Below are positions 21,081 through 31,749 of a stretch of 64,000 nt of DNA, piece by piece; position 1 is the first letter of the stretch, and every line of letters begins with the position of its first letter. The stretch covers positions 124,001 through 188,000 of the forward strand of contig JAJNNY010000015.1 in the NCBI GenBank assembly GCA_022453515.1, in the 5' to 3' direction. A program made the position numbers and the translations under genes. Below the pieces are notes generated by a model. The model was not told where the DNA came from. It saw nothing but the letters and a program-made list of their open reading frames with translations, and made no database searches. Source of the DNA: Astrocystis sublimbata (lineage: Eukaryota > Ascomycota > Sordariomycetes > Xylariales > Xylariaceae).

Positions 21081-23434
21081 ATGATTTCACAATATCGAGC
21101 CAGAAGACGACAAACCCCTAGACTTGGCCGATCTGGTCCGCGATCTAGAAATGGGTGCCAAACGTGCAAGACAAGACGTGTTCGTTGTGACGAACAGCAT
21201 CCGGTCTGTAGTCACTGCGACAGGTTGCAGTTGGATTGTACCTATGAGATCGTAACTCGTTCGAGTCGAGATGCACATGGCAGCAGGAATGCACCTCAGC
21301 ATAGCGAAGAACAAACACCAGGTCTCTCATTAGATATCGCTGCCCAATTTGTTGAGAGCAGCGGGATTGGTGGAGTGGAAGATTTGACGCTAGAAAATGC
21401 ATCTTCAACAGCGGTCCAAATGACAAATTCAGATCAAGACTTATACACAGATGGTGACAACTACGTTGGGAGCAGCGACCTTGGTGATATGTCAAGCTCA
21501 TCAACGATGCTCAACGCAGATTCCATCAGCGTACTCAATGCAGCAGAGACTGCCGGCTCACTATGGCAGAGCGGACAGTCAGCCCATCATATGGATTATA
21601 TCTCGGTTCCTGATCCCCCGTTTAGCTTCACATCGCTAGAATTCGGCAGTTCGCCAGGTCTCTTTACTGACTACAATGACGCCAATGCCCCAACGGCAGC
21701 AGAGGTTGGCCAACCCAATGCACAGTCATGGTTTGAACATGTATCCGACTCGCAGGAGTTCAGTCATACAGCCGAGGCATTAACTGCTTTTGAGAGAAGC
21801 GAAGCCAACAGCACCCCTCTGGGAGAAGGAAACGAGCGATTGCCTCCTGCCACGACCTCGCCTTTGACACCTCTCATGTCAACAACTCAGCAACAGACCT
21901 GTTTCAACTACTTCGATCGCGACGTGAGGCCGCCAGCTTCACTGGCTGGCATAGATCCACTTGGGTGGCTAAAAATCAAGCGTTACATCCTAGGCAAAGC
22001 TCAAAATGCCCACAAGCTCATGCTGGATGCTTTCTTCGCCATTAGCACCCTGCTGTCGGCGACCGACATGACTTTCCAGTCTAGCGTAAATCGACACAAC
22101 TACAGGCTCCTTGCCATTCGCCTTCACAAGGCAGCCTGCGCCTTGATCGAGCAAACACTGGCTCGGAATGATTGGGAAGCTCAACATAGCTAAGACTTAC
22201 TGGCTGCAGTGTTCCTGCTCACCTGGTTCGAGGTAAGGTCAAGTTGATAGGAACTTTAGGCTCGTTTTGGTGTCTTACAGATTGATAGATCGCATAAGAC
22301 GACGGGGACCAGCTTCGTCCATCGTTTCCAGCTGAGATGGCAGCCAAAGTCATCGTGCAGGGTCAGGGTTGGAATGAAGGCTCGATACATCTCTTACAGT
22401 GGCTTAACCTCATGGATTCCAAGATATCCGTCTTGGGAGGTCGGGTCTTGTTCCTTGAGTCCGCTTTGCAAGTGATAAGACGCGCTCATTTTGAGACCTC
22501 GCATCCAGAAATAATCGATGAGGACCGCAACTATCACTCACATGTTGAATAATTCGAAAGCGAGGAATCGGAAACATCACAGAAGCCGATCGCCAAACCA
22601 TGTCGCACCAAAAGGCTCGAATACCTGCTATCAAATCGCTCGCAGTCGGTGCCTCCATTGACTGTCGTCAGGATGGACATTTTCAACATCATATCATACC
22701 CCGCATTCGAATTTCACATAACGTCGATGTCTTTTGCCCGGCGCATCGGCGGACACGACCGTCACCATCGCTCACGCGAGACACCCGAGGACGAATTTGA
22801 GGTAATGGAAGCGTGTCGGGGCTTCGAAGAGGAACTACAGGAACTGTGGCAGCACCGACCCGGCATCCTGAACCTCGATGCATCCCAGCTCGAACACTTC
22901 GTCAGCAAGGACATTGCTCGAGAGCTCGAGCTTCTATTCAGTCTGTACATTGCTACGTTCTGGTCGCATTTCATTTACATTCACCGCGTGGCGTTCTGGT
23001 CCCTCAAGCATACTGCGATTGTGGAAAAGGCACTTGTAGAAACAGGCAACATGATGCGAAGGAGCGTTGGGCAATCAATGGACTGTTTTGCGTTTGACGA
23101 CAGCATTACACGAACAGCATTGAACACCATCCACCCTGGCCTCATGTGGACATGTCTAGTCTTCGCATTGGAAATCCCAGATCCTGTTCAACAGAATTGG
23201 TGTGTCGCTCAGTTGAGGGCTCTTGGGAAACTAGGTTCCCCTGATTACACGGACCATTCCAAGAGTACGAATGGTGTTTTGCCATTCCGTATAGACAAAA
23301 AAGGCCAACAGAACGCACTCAAAGTGTCGAGACTCCTGCGGGAGGTAATTGACCAACAGGAGAAAACTAAAGGCAGGGTAGATGGTCGATATATAAGCCA
23401 AGAGCTGTTTGGTTGTACATTCTACATGATATAA
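21081..23434 (+). pseudogene. Zn2Cys6 transcription factor, broken
   Basis: The N-terminus (MISQYRARRR) carries a textbook zinc cluster, CQTCKTRRVRCDEQ then CSHCDRLQLDC (C-x2-C-x6-C-x5-C-x2-C-x6-C). A Ser/Asp-rich linker and the start of a fungal-specific transactivation domain (GWLKIKRYILGKAQ and HKLMLDAFFAISTLLS) follow. The frame is stopped by TAA at 22191-22193, directly before the conserved DLLAAVFLLTWFE. After an intron-like stretch the reading frame resumes at FPAEMAAKVIVQGQGW (a frame change near 22310 unless an atypical splice is used). It is stopped again by TAA at 22550-22552, then is open to 23434 with SLYIATFWSHFIYIHRVAFW. Both stops fit CAA-to-TAA changes. The first 370 codons could still give a DNA-binding fragment without most of its regulatory domain. 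It was probably the cluster's own activator. Confidence 0.8.
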
Positions 23435-23949
23435 TATGAAAAAATAGCTCTGCCTTATTTCCCTTCCCTGTACTACCGACATCAAGCGTCACTGGGTGCC
23501 TTTTTACTGTTATAAGAGATGGCACATGTACGCCGGAGAAAGTATGAATTGAATGGACAAGGTTCTCGCCTGAATCTGGAAAACTTAACCTTTTTCGAAA
23601 ATATTTCTTTGTCTCCTCAACAGTGTTGGCTTTAGAGAGCGTACTTATATCGTCGCTCACACTTCCCCGCATCGCGACAGTCTATTGTACCCCGCGAATT
23701 ACCAGGGGCCCATGTGGTAAGGTAACTCGCGATCGTCTCTCGGGTCTCGCGTGGGCTCAAAGATCGGAACATAGCGATCTATAACACACTGCATCTCCAT
23801 GTTTCTGCATTAGATGCCCACTATATCATGCTATCTACATGGCTGCAAGTTCGTCATCTCAAAAAGCATGGTTCCCCATGCACACCCGCCTTGTCAGGAT
23901 TGGTCTCAATTATCGTCGCAAATTCAAAGTGGGTTTCTTGGCCGTCAAG
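23435..23949. other. Intergenic, upstream of MFS transporter
   Basis: Contains the putative 3' end of the regulator pseudogene and the transporter promoter. An in-frame upstream ATG at 23839 could extend the transporter by 37 residues. Confidence 0.45.
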
Positions 23950-26029
23950 ATGTCGACAGAGTCATTCCAACAACAACAACATCATGAGAAGAGGGACGTT
24001 AAGCTTCTGGAGCACGTTGACGAGACTCAATATGTCCATATCGATCCCGTTGCCGAAAGAAGGTATTTGTTTCCAACTCAATGAAATAACCGCTTTGCTG
24101 CAAATCGAACACTGACGACAACACAGACTCGTTCGCAAACTGGATATTCGCTTGATGCCTTTCACGGCTTTGATCTACTTACTATGTTATATAGATCGGT
24201 CCAATATAGGTATGAAATCCTCTTAAGTTTACACGATGATTTGTTTAGTATTCTACACAATGTCAACCGTCAGTTTATTCGAGTAAAGATATTGCCGAGG
24301 GCTTATAGATCGGCAACCCGCCTTGGCACACTTAGCACCTATTTGTACTATAACTACAAAGAAAACAGCGTATCCAGTGGATATTTAGTGAGCATCTAGT
24401 GGACATCAGCACCCTAACTAACAATTGATCACTGATTGTAGGCAATGCTAAAATCTTGAACTCGACAACCCATGATACCCTGCTTGATTCAACAGGACTT
24501 ACAACTTACGAGTACACCATCGCGCTGCAGCTTTTTCTTGTGACTTATACACTCTTCGATGCACCCAGCAATCTCGCATTAAAAATCTTCAAGCCGAATA
24601 CGCAAGTAATCCTCCTCTACTTTAATCCAAATCAGAATTACTGATCACATATGCTGTCGATCTCATCCCACCAGCAGTCTCTGACTCAAAACGCTCATAG
24701 ATGGCTCGGATTCCTCATCATCGGTTTCGGCGCCATATCAGCAGCCATCGGCGGCACTAAGAATTATGCCACGGTCGCCGTGCTGCGAACTCTTCTGGGG
24801 GCCTTTGAGGCTGGTGTCTTTTCAGGCATGATATTTTTCATGAGCTTCTGGTATAAGCCCTCGGAGCGCGCGACTCGTATTGCTATCTTTCTCTGCAGTG
24901 CCACCCTGGCCGGCGCTTTTGGCGGGTAAGCAAGTCACTTCAATGCCGTGTTACCTACTGAAGATACGCATCTGACTCATGATGTTGCTGTCAAGCGCTA
25001 TCGCATTTGGTGTTGGGCATATCAATCGCGCTCATGGGCTAGAGGGTTGGAGATGGCTATTTATAATTGAGGGAGTGCCGTCCGGTGAGTAGTGCAGCCC
25101 GTGATGTACGAACGCGCAGTATACCGATGATCCTCATGTCTATAGTTGCACTGGGATTTTTCATGATATTCTTTCTGCCGAACTATCCAGAAAATGCAAA
25201 GTGGTTGAGTGAAGAAGAGAAGGAATTAGAGGTCCGACGATTGGGCGCAAATAGTTCTCACGGGTAGGTCAAGTTTTGAAATTTTCAAATACCTAGTCAC
25301 CAAAGCTTACTTAAATGATGAGCCATTGCTGACGGCTGAACCCGTAGAGGGGCGAAATTGAACTGGCCCGATGCCAAGGCCACTCTTCTCGATGGCAGGC
25401 TTTGGTTCCATTACTTTGCGTATCTCTGTTTAGGAGTCGGAGTCAGCTCTCTATCACTCTTTACTCCTACTATCGTGGCCGGTCTCGGTTACCACGATCT
25501 TCAAGCCCAACTATTTACAGTGCCACCGTACGCAGTTGCATATGTCATCACTCTGGGTTTAGGTATCTTGTCAGACCGGTACAAGGTCAGAGGTCTGATT
25601 GCCGGTACTTGCTTTGCTATCGGATCCGTTTCATTCATTGTCCAAGGTGAGTTCTCGCGTCTAACACCCTGCCATTTTAAATGTGTATCTCTAATTACTG
25701 CTTCGATTGCAGCTGCTCTCCCGGGAACAGCCTACAGTGCCCGGTACGGTCTCCTCGTGGTGTCGACAACAAGCGTATTCGGAGGTTTGCCATTGTTGTG
25801 CGCTTGGGTCTCGGACAACGTACTAAACACAACGTCAGGGTCGTTGGCGAGCGCATTGAATATAACATTCACGGGTCCCGGCCAGATCATCGGGGTTTGG
25901 ATATACCGCAGCCAAGATTCACCTGCATTCCGCCTGGGCCACGGCGTCAATGCTGGCTTCTTAGCGCTAGGGTCCCTTCTGAGCTTTGGGCTCTATTGGC
26001 ACTATATACCAGACTCAACAAGAAGCTGA
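23950..26029 (+). CDS. MFS transporter, anion:cation symporter (Dal5-like), altered C-terminus
   Basis: Eight exons (23950-24062, 24127-24209, 24442-24601, 24701-24925, 24996-25084, 25146-25263, 25348-25646, 25713-26029), 467 residues, all in phase. Landmarks: DPVAERRLVRKLDIRLMPF, LCYIDRSNIGNAK (TM1 end), GFGAISAAIGGTKNY, LGAFEAGVFSGMIFFMSFWY, GLEGWRWLFIIEG, FFLPNYPENAKWLSEEE and RLGHGVNAGFLALG. These define the ACS family of 12-TM permeases for organic acids and vitamins (allantoate, nicotinate, pantothenate). The fourth intron model needs a GC-AG splice (GCAAGT at 24602). The end is abnormal: after GLYWHY the expected LNKKL and RNERTAMDR segments are present but in other frames, so the protein stops early. 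It likely imports or exports the pathway's acid, if still functional. Confidence 0.8.
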
Positions 26030-26843
26030 TAGGAACGAGCGAACCGCGATGGATCGCATGACTGTAAGTAACTACGGGTAATAATAGTCGTTTTAATAAG
26101 ACATTTCAGAATCGATTCAAATGCTTACCTTTGTTTGGCTTGTGCCACTTCGCCCGTATCATACCTAGTACTAGGTAGTAGATGCAACGTGCCTTGGCAT
26201 CATGAATCTTGTCGATGAGCCTCGTTCTTCAACTCCTAAGTAAGGATCTTATTTTAGAATTCCGGCGACATAGTTCAATCAAAACAGCAAAAAAAATACT
26301 TCAAGAATATCGATCAACCTTGAGATCGAATACACTATTTCACCCGCAGCTGTGCTACATGAGCAACAAGATGCGCCCATTTTCGGCCCACGGCGAACAC
26401 TAAATCATCTCATCGCCATCCCGCTTCTCTGTCAGCCACGACATTCTCCCAACTTCTTTGACTGGGTGATTGAATTTACCCACACCCTCAGTACTGAACC
26501 TCGCATAAATAGCAGGTCGCAAATCTCCTTCACTACAGTGCATCGGATACGAAGTAGCGGCCTTCATAAGTATCAGGTGTCTTTAGATCAAAGTGTAGAA
26601 ATGTCGCAGTAGTCATGTAATTAAATAGAATGGTAGGGGCCAGGTGACAATGCTGTTGATTCCTGGGCTCCCCCAAGACCTTGGGATTCTTGAAGCAAAG
26701 CCAGGTCTCCTAACATTCCAGATGAAAGTGGTGTTCGCAACAGAAGCAAGAATGAAAAAGAGATAGATACACATTGTAGAATTATAAACTTATATTCGGT
26801 GCACTCTCAATAGATGTGGTGGAGTTTAAGGGACGCAAGTTTT
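26030..26843. other. Intergenic; transporter 3' remnant and repeat
   Basis: The first 100 bp hold out-of-frame remains of the transporter C-terminus, including a GTAAGT donor at about 26063 and an acceptor near 26110. The rest has no supported gene, apart from the repeat fragment at 26626-26670. Confidence 0.45.
26626..26670 (-). repeat. Second copy of the LTR-like repeat end
   Basis: The 45 bp match 40 of 45 positions of 6416-6460 in reverse orientation (shared GAGCCCAGGAATCAA, then CACCTG and CCCCTAC). It lies about 170 bp from the tRNA-His gene, a common landing zone for LTR retroelements. Only one end of the repeat is recognisable. Confidence 0.55.
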
Positions 26844-26915
26844 TGCTAACGGCATGAATCGAACATGCGTTTGCTCGGCCACAACGAGCTGTACTAACCA
26901 CAATACGACGCCAGC
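26844..26915 (-). tRNA. tRNA-His (anticodon GTG)
   Basis: 72 nt on the minus strand fold as a standard cloverleaf. Acceptor GCTGGCG pairs with CGTTAGC (two G-U pairs) with discriminator A. The D-arm contains the A-box-like GTATTGTGGTTAGTAC. The anticodon stem is GCTCG/CGAGC around the loop TTGTGGC with anticodon GTG at 26880-26882. A 4-nt variable loop precedes the T-arm GCATG-TTCGATT-CATGC. There is no intron. A T-rich run (AAAAACTTGC) downstream on the minus strand can serve the Pol III terminator only weakly. Identity rests on the anticodon and on similarity to eukaryotic tRNA-His. Confidence 0.9.
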
Positions 26916-27147
26916 TGATGACGTAATACGATGTTAGTTTCAACTATATCATCTATAACCAAGTCAGGGGATAGTGACTCGGAGGAAAATTTCTATGCGT
27001 CCGAACGATCCCTTCAATCAGGCAGGATACCATGTGTGTTATATTCAATATCACGAAACGCAGGGTTGAGACTACGATTGGATTATTGTAATTAGGATGG
27101 TATCATGGCCACTATCCAAGCGAAGGACAGTCAACATGAGCAAGTTT

Positions 27148-28281
27148 TCACATACTCTTTCTGCTCCCACTCGCTGTTTCTGCTTCTTTAATAAACCATT
27201 TGCCGGCTTTGGCAAGGCCGCTTTCCATCGATACCCTAGGTACATACCCCAAAACTCGCCTTGCTTTCGCATTGCTCAATGTGCGGCTGATGGTAGTGAG
27301 GTGAATGGCTTCGCGGGTGACTATCGGATGCTTCTTGTCTAATGTGAAGATCCAATAAAGCCATTCGGTAATAGCAGCTATCACCATTGCGATCCAGATC
27401 GGCACAATCCTGATGTCTTCCTTCTTGACGTGGAGTCCGACAGAGGCGGCTATGGAGCGCTGGAAATCCCAGAACTCAACCGGTTCTTCGTTGGTGATGT
27501 TGAAGACCTCGCCATCGACTCTCATATCAGGAGTCGGTGCGGGCCGCCCGTAAGCCTGGACGAGAGCTTGAGCGGCGAGAATATGAGCATCCACAAGGTT
27601 GGATATGTATACAAAATCGTATATATTTTTGCCAGGGCCAATCTGAATCTTCTCTTTCCCCGCTCGCACATTCGCAACGATCTTTCCCATGGTCACGGTA
27701 TCGCGCTCGCCGAACGCGGTCGCCGGGCGCAGTGACACAGTCAACAAAGATGAATCCCCAGACTCTCGGTTTGCAGCGAGAATGTCTGCTTCGGCTTCCG
27801 CTTTTGTCAATGTGTAGACTCGCTTTTGGGCTGGGTATTGAAGTACGGGGAATGTCTCGTCCGCGTCGAACAGATCAGACAGGTTGTCGTGAATTACAGA
27901 AGACGTGGAGGTATTGACAAAGGCCTGCACCGTCCTGCTCTGCTGCCGGCAAGCGTTCAGCAAATTCTGGGCGCCATCGACGTTCACTCTTCGAAACACC
28001 GCAGGCTGCTGCACCATCGAGTCGGGACATGCTACATGAAATATAGTCTTTGGCTTCGCAGCAGCAAACACGGCATTGACGTCTAAAACCGAAGATATAT
28101 CGCAGGTGTGATATGTAACGCCCGCAACGCGATTCTGGCTAGTGTTGATGTCGATGACATGTACTTGACAGTCTGGTTCAATCTCAAGGAGTTGGTCGAC
28201 AATGTGAGACCCTATGAAGCCACAGCCGCCTGTGACAATGACTGGGCCCAAGGTGGGAAGTGAGTTTGTATTCGATGGCAT
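27148..28281 (-). CDS. 3-beta-HSD / ERG26-like NAD-dependent dehydrogenase
   Basis: Single exon, 377 residues. It is an extended short-chain dehydrogenase of the 3-beta-hydroxysteroid dehydrogenase/isomerase family. The NAD loop is VTGGCGFIGSHIVDQL (residues 15-30), with VIDIN ending the second strand. The catalytic YxxxK is YTLTK (in RVYTLTKAEAE, about residue 164), preceded by VNTSTSSV. LRPATAFGERD and NIYDFVYISNLVDAHILAA follow, all ERG26/NSDHL-like. A hydrophobic segment (PIWIAMVIAAITEWLYWIF, about residues 295-313) may attach it to the ER membrane. Relatives oxidise 3-beta-hydroxy groups of sterol 4-carboxylates or act on other alcohols in secondary pathways. It sits at the edge of the peroxisomal cluster but its C-terminus (RKSM) is not a PTS1, so membership in the pathway is only possible. 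Confidence 0.85.
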   Translation of the reverse strand: MPSNTNSLPTLGPVIVTGGCGFIGSHIVDQLLEIEPDCQVHVIDINTSQNRVAGVTYHTCDISSVLDVNAVFAAAKPKTIFHVACPDSMVQQPAVFRRVNVDGAQNLLNACRQQSRTVQAFVNTSTSSVIHDNLSDLFDADETFPVLQYPAQKRVYTLTKAEAEADILAANRESGDSSLLTVSLRPATAFGERDTVTMGKIVANVRAGKEKIQIGPGKNIYDFVYISNLVDAHILAAQALVQAYGRPAPTPDMRVDGEVFNITNEEPVEFWDFQRSIAASVGLHVKKEDIRIVPIWIAMVIAAITEWLYWIFTLDKKHPIVTREAIHLTTISRTLSNAKARRVLGYVPRVSMESGLAKAGKWFIKEAETASGSRKSM

Positions 28282-29707
28282 GATAGGTAGAATCGATGAT
28301 TATTGTTGTGAATCGGTAAGAAATGTGATGTCGAGTTGGCACTTATATAAACAATAGGCGGTGTGGGTGCTTCCAAGGGGCACAGAACTTCGGAATGGGT
28401 GGAGTACGAGATGGTTACGACGGGACCATGTCCGATTGAATCTGGAAAATAACAGTACGTATCTACCTAGGTAGGTATGTAAAAGTGCGAGGCAGGTCGG
28501 CCAGGATGGCGCTCTGCAGCTAACAGCAACTATGTTTGGGACCTGTATGTTTTTGACTTTCTTCATCCTTCAAAGTGGTGTGCTAGAATTATGTTCCCTT
28601 TTAGTGACCCCGTGGAGCTCATGATAGCCGTATATCATGTGTACTAACAATACGTCTAGTTAAGAGACAAGATATAGATAGCTAAGCGCATATCAATGGA
28701 CCGGAAATATCATTCTTACTTGATGCTGATTCGAAGACTATCATGTCAAGAAAGCTGGTGCTGTTGATGTAGTGCGGCACAGTATGACAATGAAGCATAA
28801 TGCTTTATTAGTGCAAGGGGCACGTTAGTAGATTGTCTGTTGTAACCATCTTTGCAATCACGTAGAGTATAGTGTTTATCTCTCTCTTTCGCGGAAATAC
28901 CTCCCTAGCTTGCTCTCGACGAGGAATCTCTAGAGCTTTGGTTCACGAAACGTTCATGCGCGCCCCTAACTTCAGGTTCATAAGAACAATCCCGAATAAC
29001 CTTAGGGCTCACATAATTAAATATACTTATTTATTCATTGTTGGTTTTTAATGCAAAATGGCCAGGAGTCCGGAACACAATACTTCCTCACCTAGCTCAT
29101 CGCCATCTCGTCCCAGCCTCTTTTCATGAGTTGCAATCACCGCCACCGCTCGACTCAAGGTCATACTGGCTTTTGGATATAGAATACCTTCCTCCTCCTC
29201 TTCAACTTCCGATGTCATGGCGGCTGTGTCTATTGCATGTGGCGAGCTTTCCCGTCGTTTCGGCCCCGATCTGATCGTGCTACGATCTGCAGCTATTTAC
29301 AGCAGCCTTAGTGAAGAGAGCTGGTCCGATACTAAGTGCGCGACATAATTTTGTTAAAGGGAGAAGAGGCCGATTGTCGATATTGTTTTTGCAATTGTCC
29401 TTGCCCAATCGCAACTGGTTTACAACGTGATGAGTAACGTGAGGATTGCAGGGCAGCAGTTCAGTCATCATATTCAATCAGTGTGCAAAGCCATACCCCT
29501 ATGGCGTGAGGGGCTGAACCAGAGCATTGCCTCTCAAGGCTAACTACAAAAATCGACTTAAAAGAGAGTAAATCATTTAGAACACGGCATATGTGATCTT
29601 GCTATTCAATTCGAATAGAGCTCAGTAACTTGATTGAGGCTACTAAAACTTGGGATGAGGTGCAACTTTAACTGCACAGCCCCCAAAGACATTTGTCCGC
29701 TTCACAC
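28282..29707. other. Intergenic, no gene recognised
   Basis: About 1.4 kb between the dehydrogenase promoter and the 3' end of the adenosine-deaminase gene. Only short frames without motifs are present. Confidence 0.45.
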
Positions 29708-31749
29708 TCAGTGGTGAGCAATCAGAGTCGCGTTCCAATCCGAGTAATTGTCCACAATCCACTGGCAGTATGACTCCCACTTCTCCTGCCACTGCTGCAG
29801 TCTCTCGGCCTTCTTGCCGCTGCCGCTAGCTCCCATCTCGATGTCGCGAATCCACTCTTCTTGGTTCTGGTCTACGAAGTTCGACCACCGAACCGAGTTC
29901 TGAGCGAGCGCACCCTGTTTTATCTTGTTAGCGAAGATTTCTACCGTCATGACATTGGGGTCAAAAACTTACCAAGCCGCCGAGCCCAATGTTGTCGAAT
30001 CCTTGGATGATCTGGAAGAAGTCGTAACTCAAACCGGCAGCGTCCTCTCCTAGGATGGCTGGGTCGTCGTTGCTAATGGCTGTTGCGACGCCGTTTGCGA
30101 TCACTGTGGGACTTTGGGTTAGCCGTTACTAGCTCAAGGTAGAAGGGTGTCTTGCAAACATGGCAACGCAAAGAGGGCAGGCAAGCTTACTCGCAGGTAT
30201 CGGGTGATGCAAGATATCAGTAGCCAGTCTCAGCACCTCATTGGAGATGGGGCAGACCTCGACCATGATCTTCTTCTCGGCATATTGCTCGAGCAGCAGC
30301 GGGTGCTTGTACAGCGAGAACCCGTGACCGATACGGCGACTGTCGAACAACAGGGCATCGAAGAGGTTGTCGTCGGTCGAGTTGCCGTCTCCGAGGGTTT
30401 CTCCGGCGTGGAAGAAGAAGGGATACGTCATGTTCAGCGAATCGGTCTTGTTGCGGAACCATAGGAGTTCGGGGGCCAGGTCGATGAGGGTTCTGCCCAG
30501 GTCTTCTTGCGCCACGACGTCGTAGCCGCTGAAGAGTTCGGGGAAGTGCTGTTTGCGCTCAATGGCTTTTTCCATGTCTGGTATATGGCGTCAGTAACCT
30601 GGGAATTGGGGATTGATGTGTAATATCAACGTGGGTGCTGAGACTTACTGCTCATGAGCTTCGACCTGCTCAAGCCACGGTAATCAGCCCAGATGATACG
30701 GACACCCCACAGTGCTTTCCCCTTCTCGGTCGCCTGGAACTTCTGGAGCTCGTCCAACAGTATGTGAATCCAGAAGTCGAGATCCGGGTTGGCAGTGTCC
30801 TGGCCATCGGGAATGATCTTGGCCGATGCGCCACCAGACCGAAGCTCAACCCAATAGATGCCGTCGTCCACCCAGGCGTTGAAGACGCTCTGGTATGTCT
30901 TTCGCACGACTGGCTCGTAGGTCATCGCCGACCCGGCCGGGTCAAAGCACGACTGGAACTTTCTCCAGATCTCATCGACACCGAGGTCGTGACGGAGGAC
31001 TTCCTCGCGGGTGACAGCCACCTTGGTCATCAGGAAATCGATAAAGTCATCTCTGCCACCCGAGAAAGTCTCGGCCGCATACTGAACGGGGACCTTGGTC
31101 CCAGGTTGGTAGTACGGCGACTCGATGGAGACATTAGCGACCTTGGCATCGGCCGCGAGGTTAGTCACATGCGAAAAGGCGATAGTGGCGTTCTCTTTCG
31201 CCAGCATAGTCGACAGCTCCTGGGAGGACTCGAGGACGATTCCGGGAGTTTCGAGGAGGATGTCGAAGATGGTCTCGAACTGGAGGATGGCGCTGGAGTG
31301 GACGTGGAGCAGAGAGCCTTTCGGCATCTTGGACACGATGGCCCAGAGCTTCGTGGAGGGGATCAGAGGCTTGGCGTTGGCGAATATCTCACCCGCGTAC
31401 CTCTCATTGTCCTCGAGCTCTATCCCCGCGGGCTTCCGCCAGAAGTGGAGGATTTCATACTCGCGAATAGCGCCGACGATAGCCTCGGCTTGCTTCGCTA
31501 TAGGCGAGAGGTTGGATCGGAACTCATGATCTGTCGTCGAGTTAGCTTAGACCCTAGATGAGATGGGGTTGGCCCATCTAAGTGGTACTTGTTGCTTGTA
31601 CCTTGACGTTGAAGCTTCTCTTGCGCGATAAGCTCCGTTCTCTTCTTCAAGTGCTCTTTAACAGCGGGATAATCCGGTGTTTGCGAGACAGCATAGCCGA
31701 AGAGGGAAGCCAGAACAGGCAAGGGTTGCAAGACTTGTGAGAACTTCAT
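29708..31749 (-). CDS. Secreted adenosine deaminase (ADGF/CECR1-like)
   Basis: Five exons on the minus strand (31602-31749, 30649-31530, 30191-30577, 29973-30103, 29708-29914), 584 residues. The ATG at 31749 gives a signal peptide (MKFSQVLQPLPVLASLFGYAVS), so the enzyme is exported. Zinc-site and catalytic motifs of the adenosine-deaminase superfamily are complete: LLHVHSSA (HxH), FFFHAGETLGD (catalytic Glu region), RIGHGFSL, EVCPISNEVL and AISNDDPAILG. The N-terminal about 110 residues before HVH are the ADGF-type extension. Several N-x-S/T sites (NVS, NST, NMT, NAT) fit secretion. It should convert extracellular adenosine to inosine and ammonia, for purine scavenging or for lowering host adenosine. 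No nucleoside transporter lies beside it. Family assignment is strong, substrate range untested. Confidence 0.92.

Noticed and set aside
13530..28281. Polyketide or non-ribosomal peptide cluster
   Set aside because: No KS, AT, ACP, condensation or large adenylation-thiolation protein is present. The single adenylating enzyme is a CoA ligase with a PTS1.
30635..31561. 308-codon plus-strand frame opposite the adenosine deaminase
   Set aside because: Antisense shadow of the main deaminase exon, no family features.
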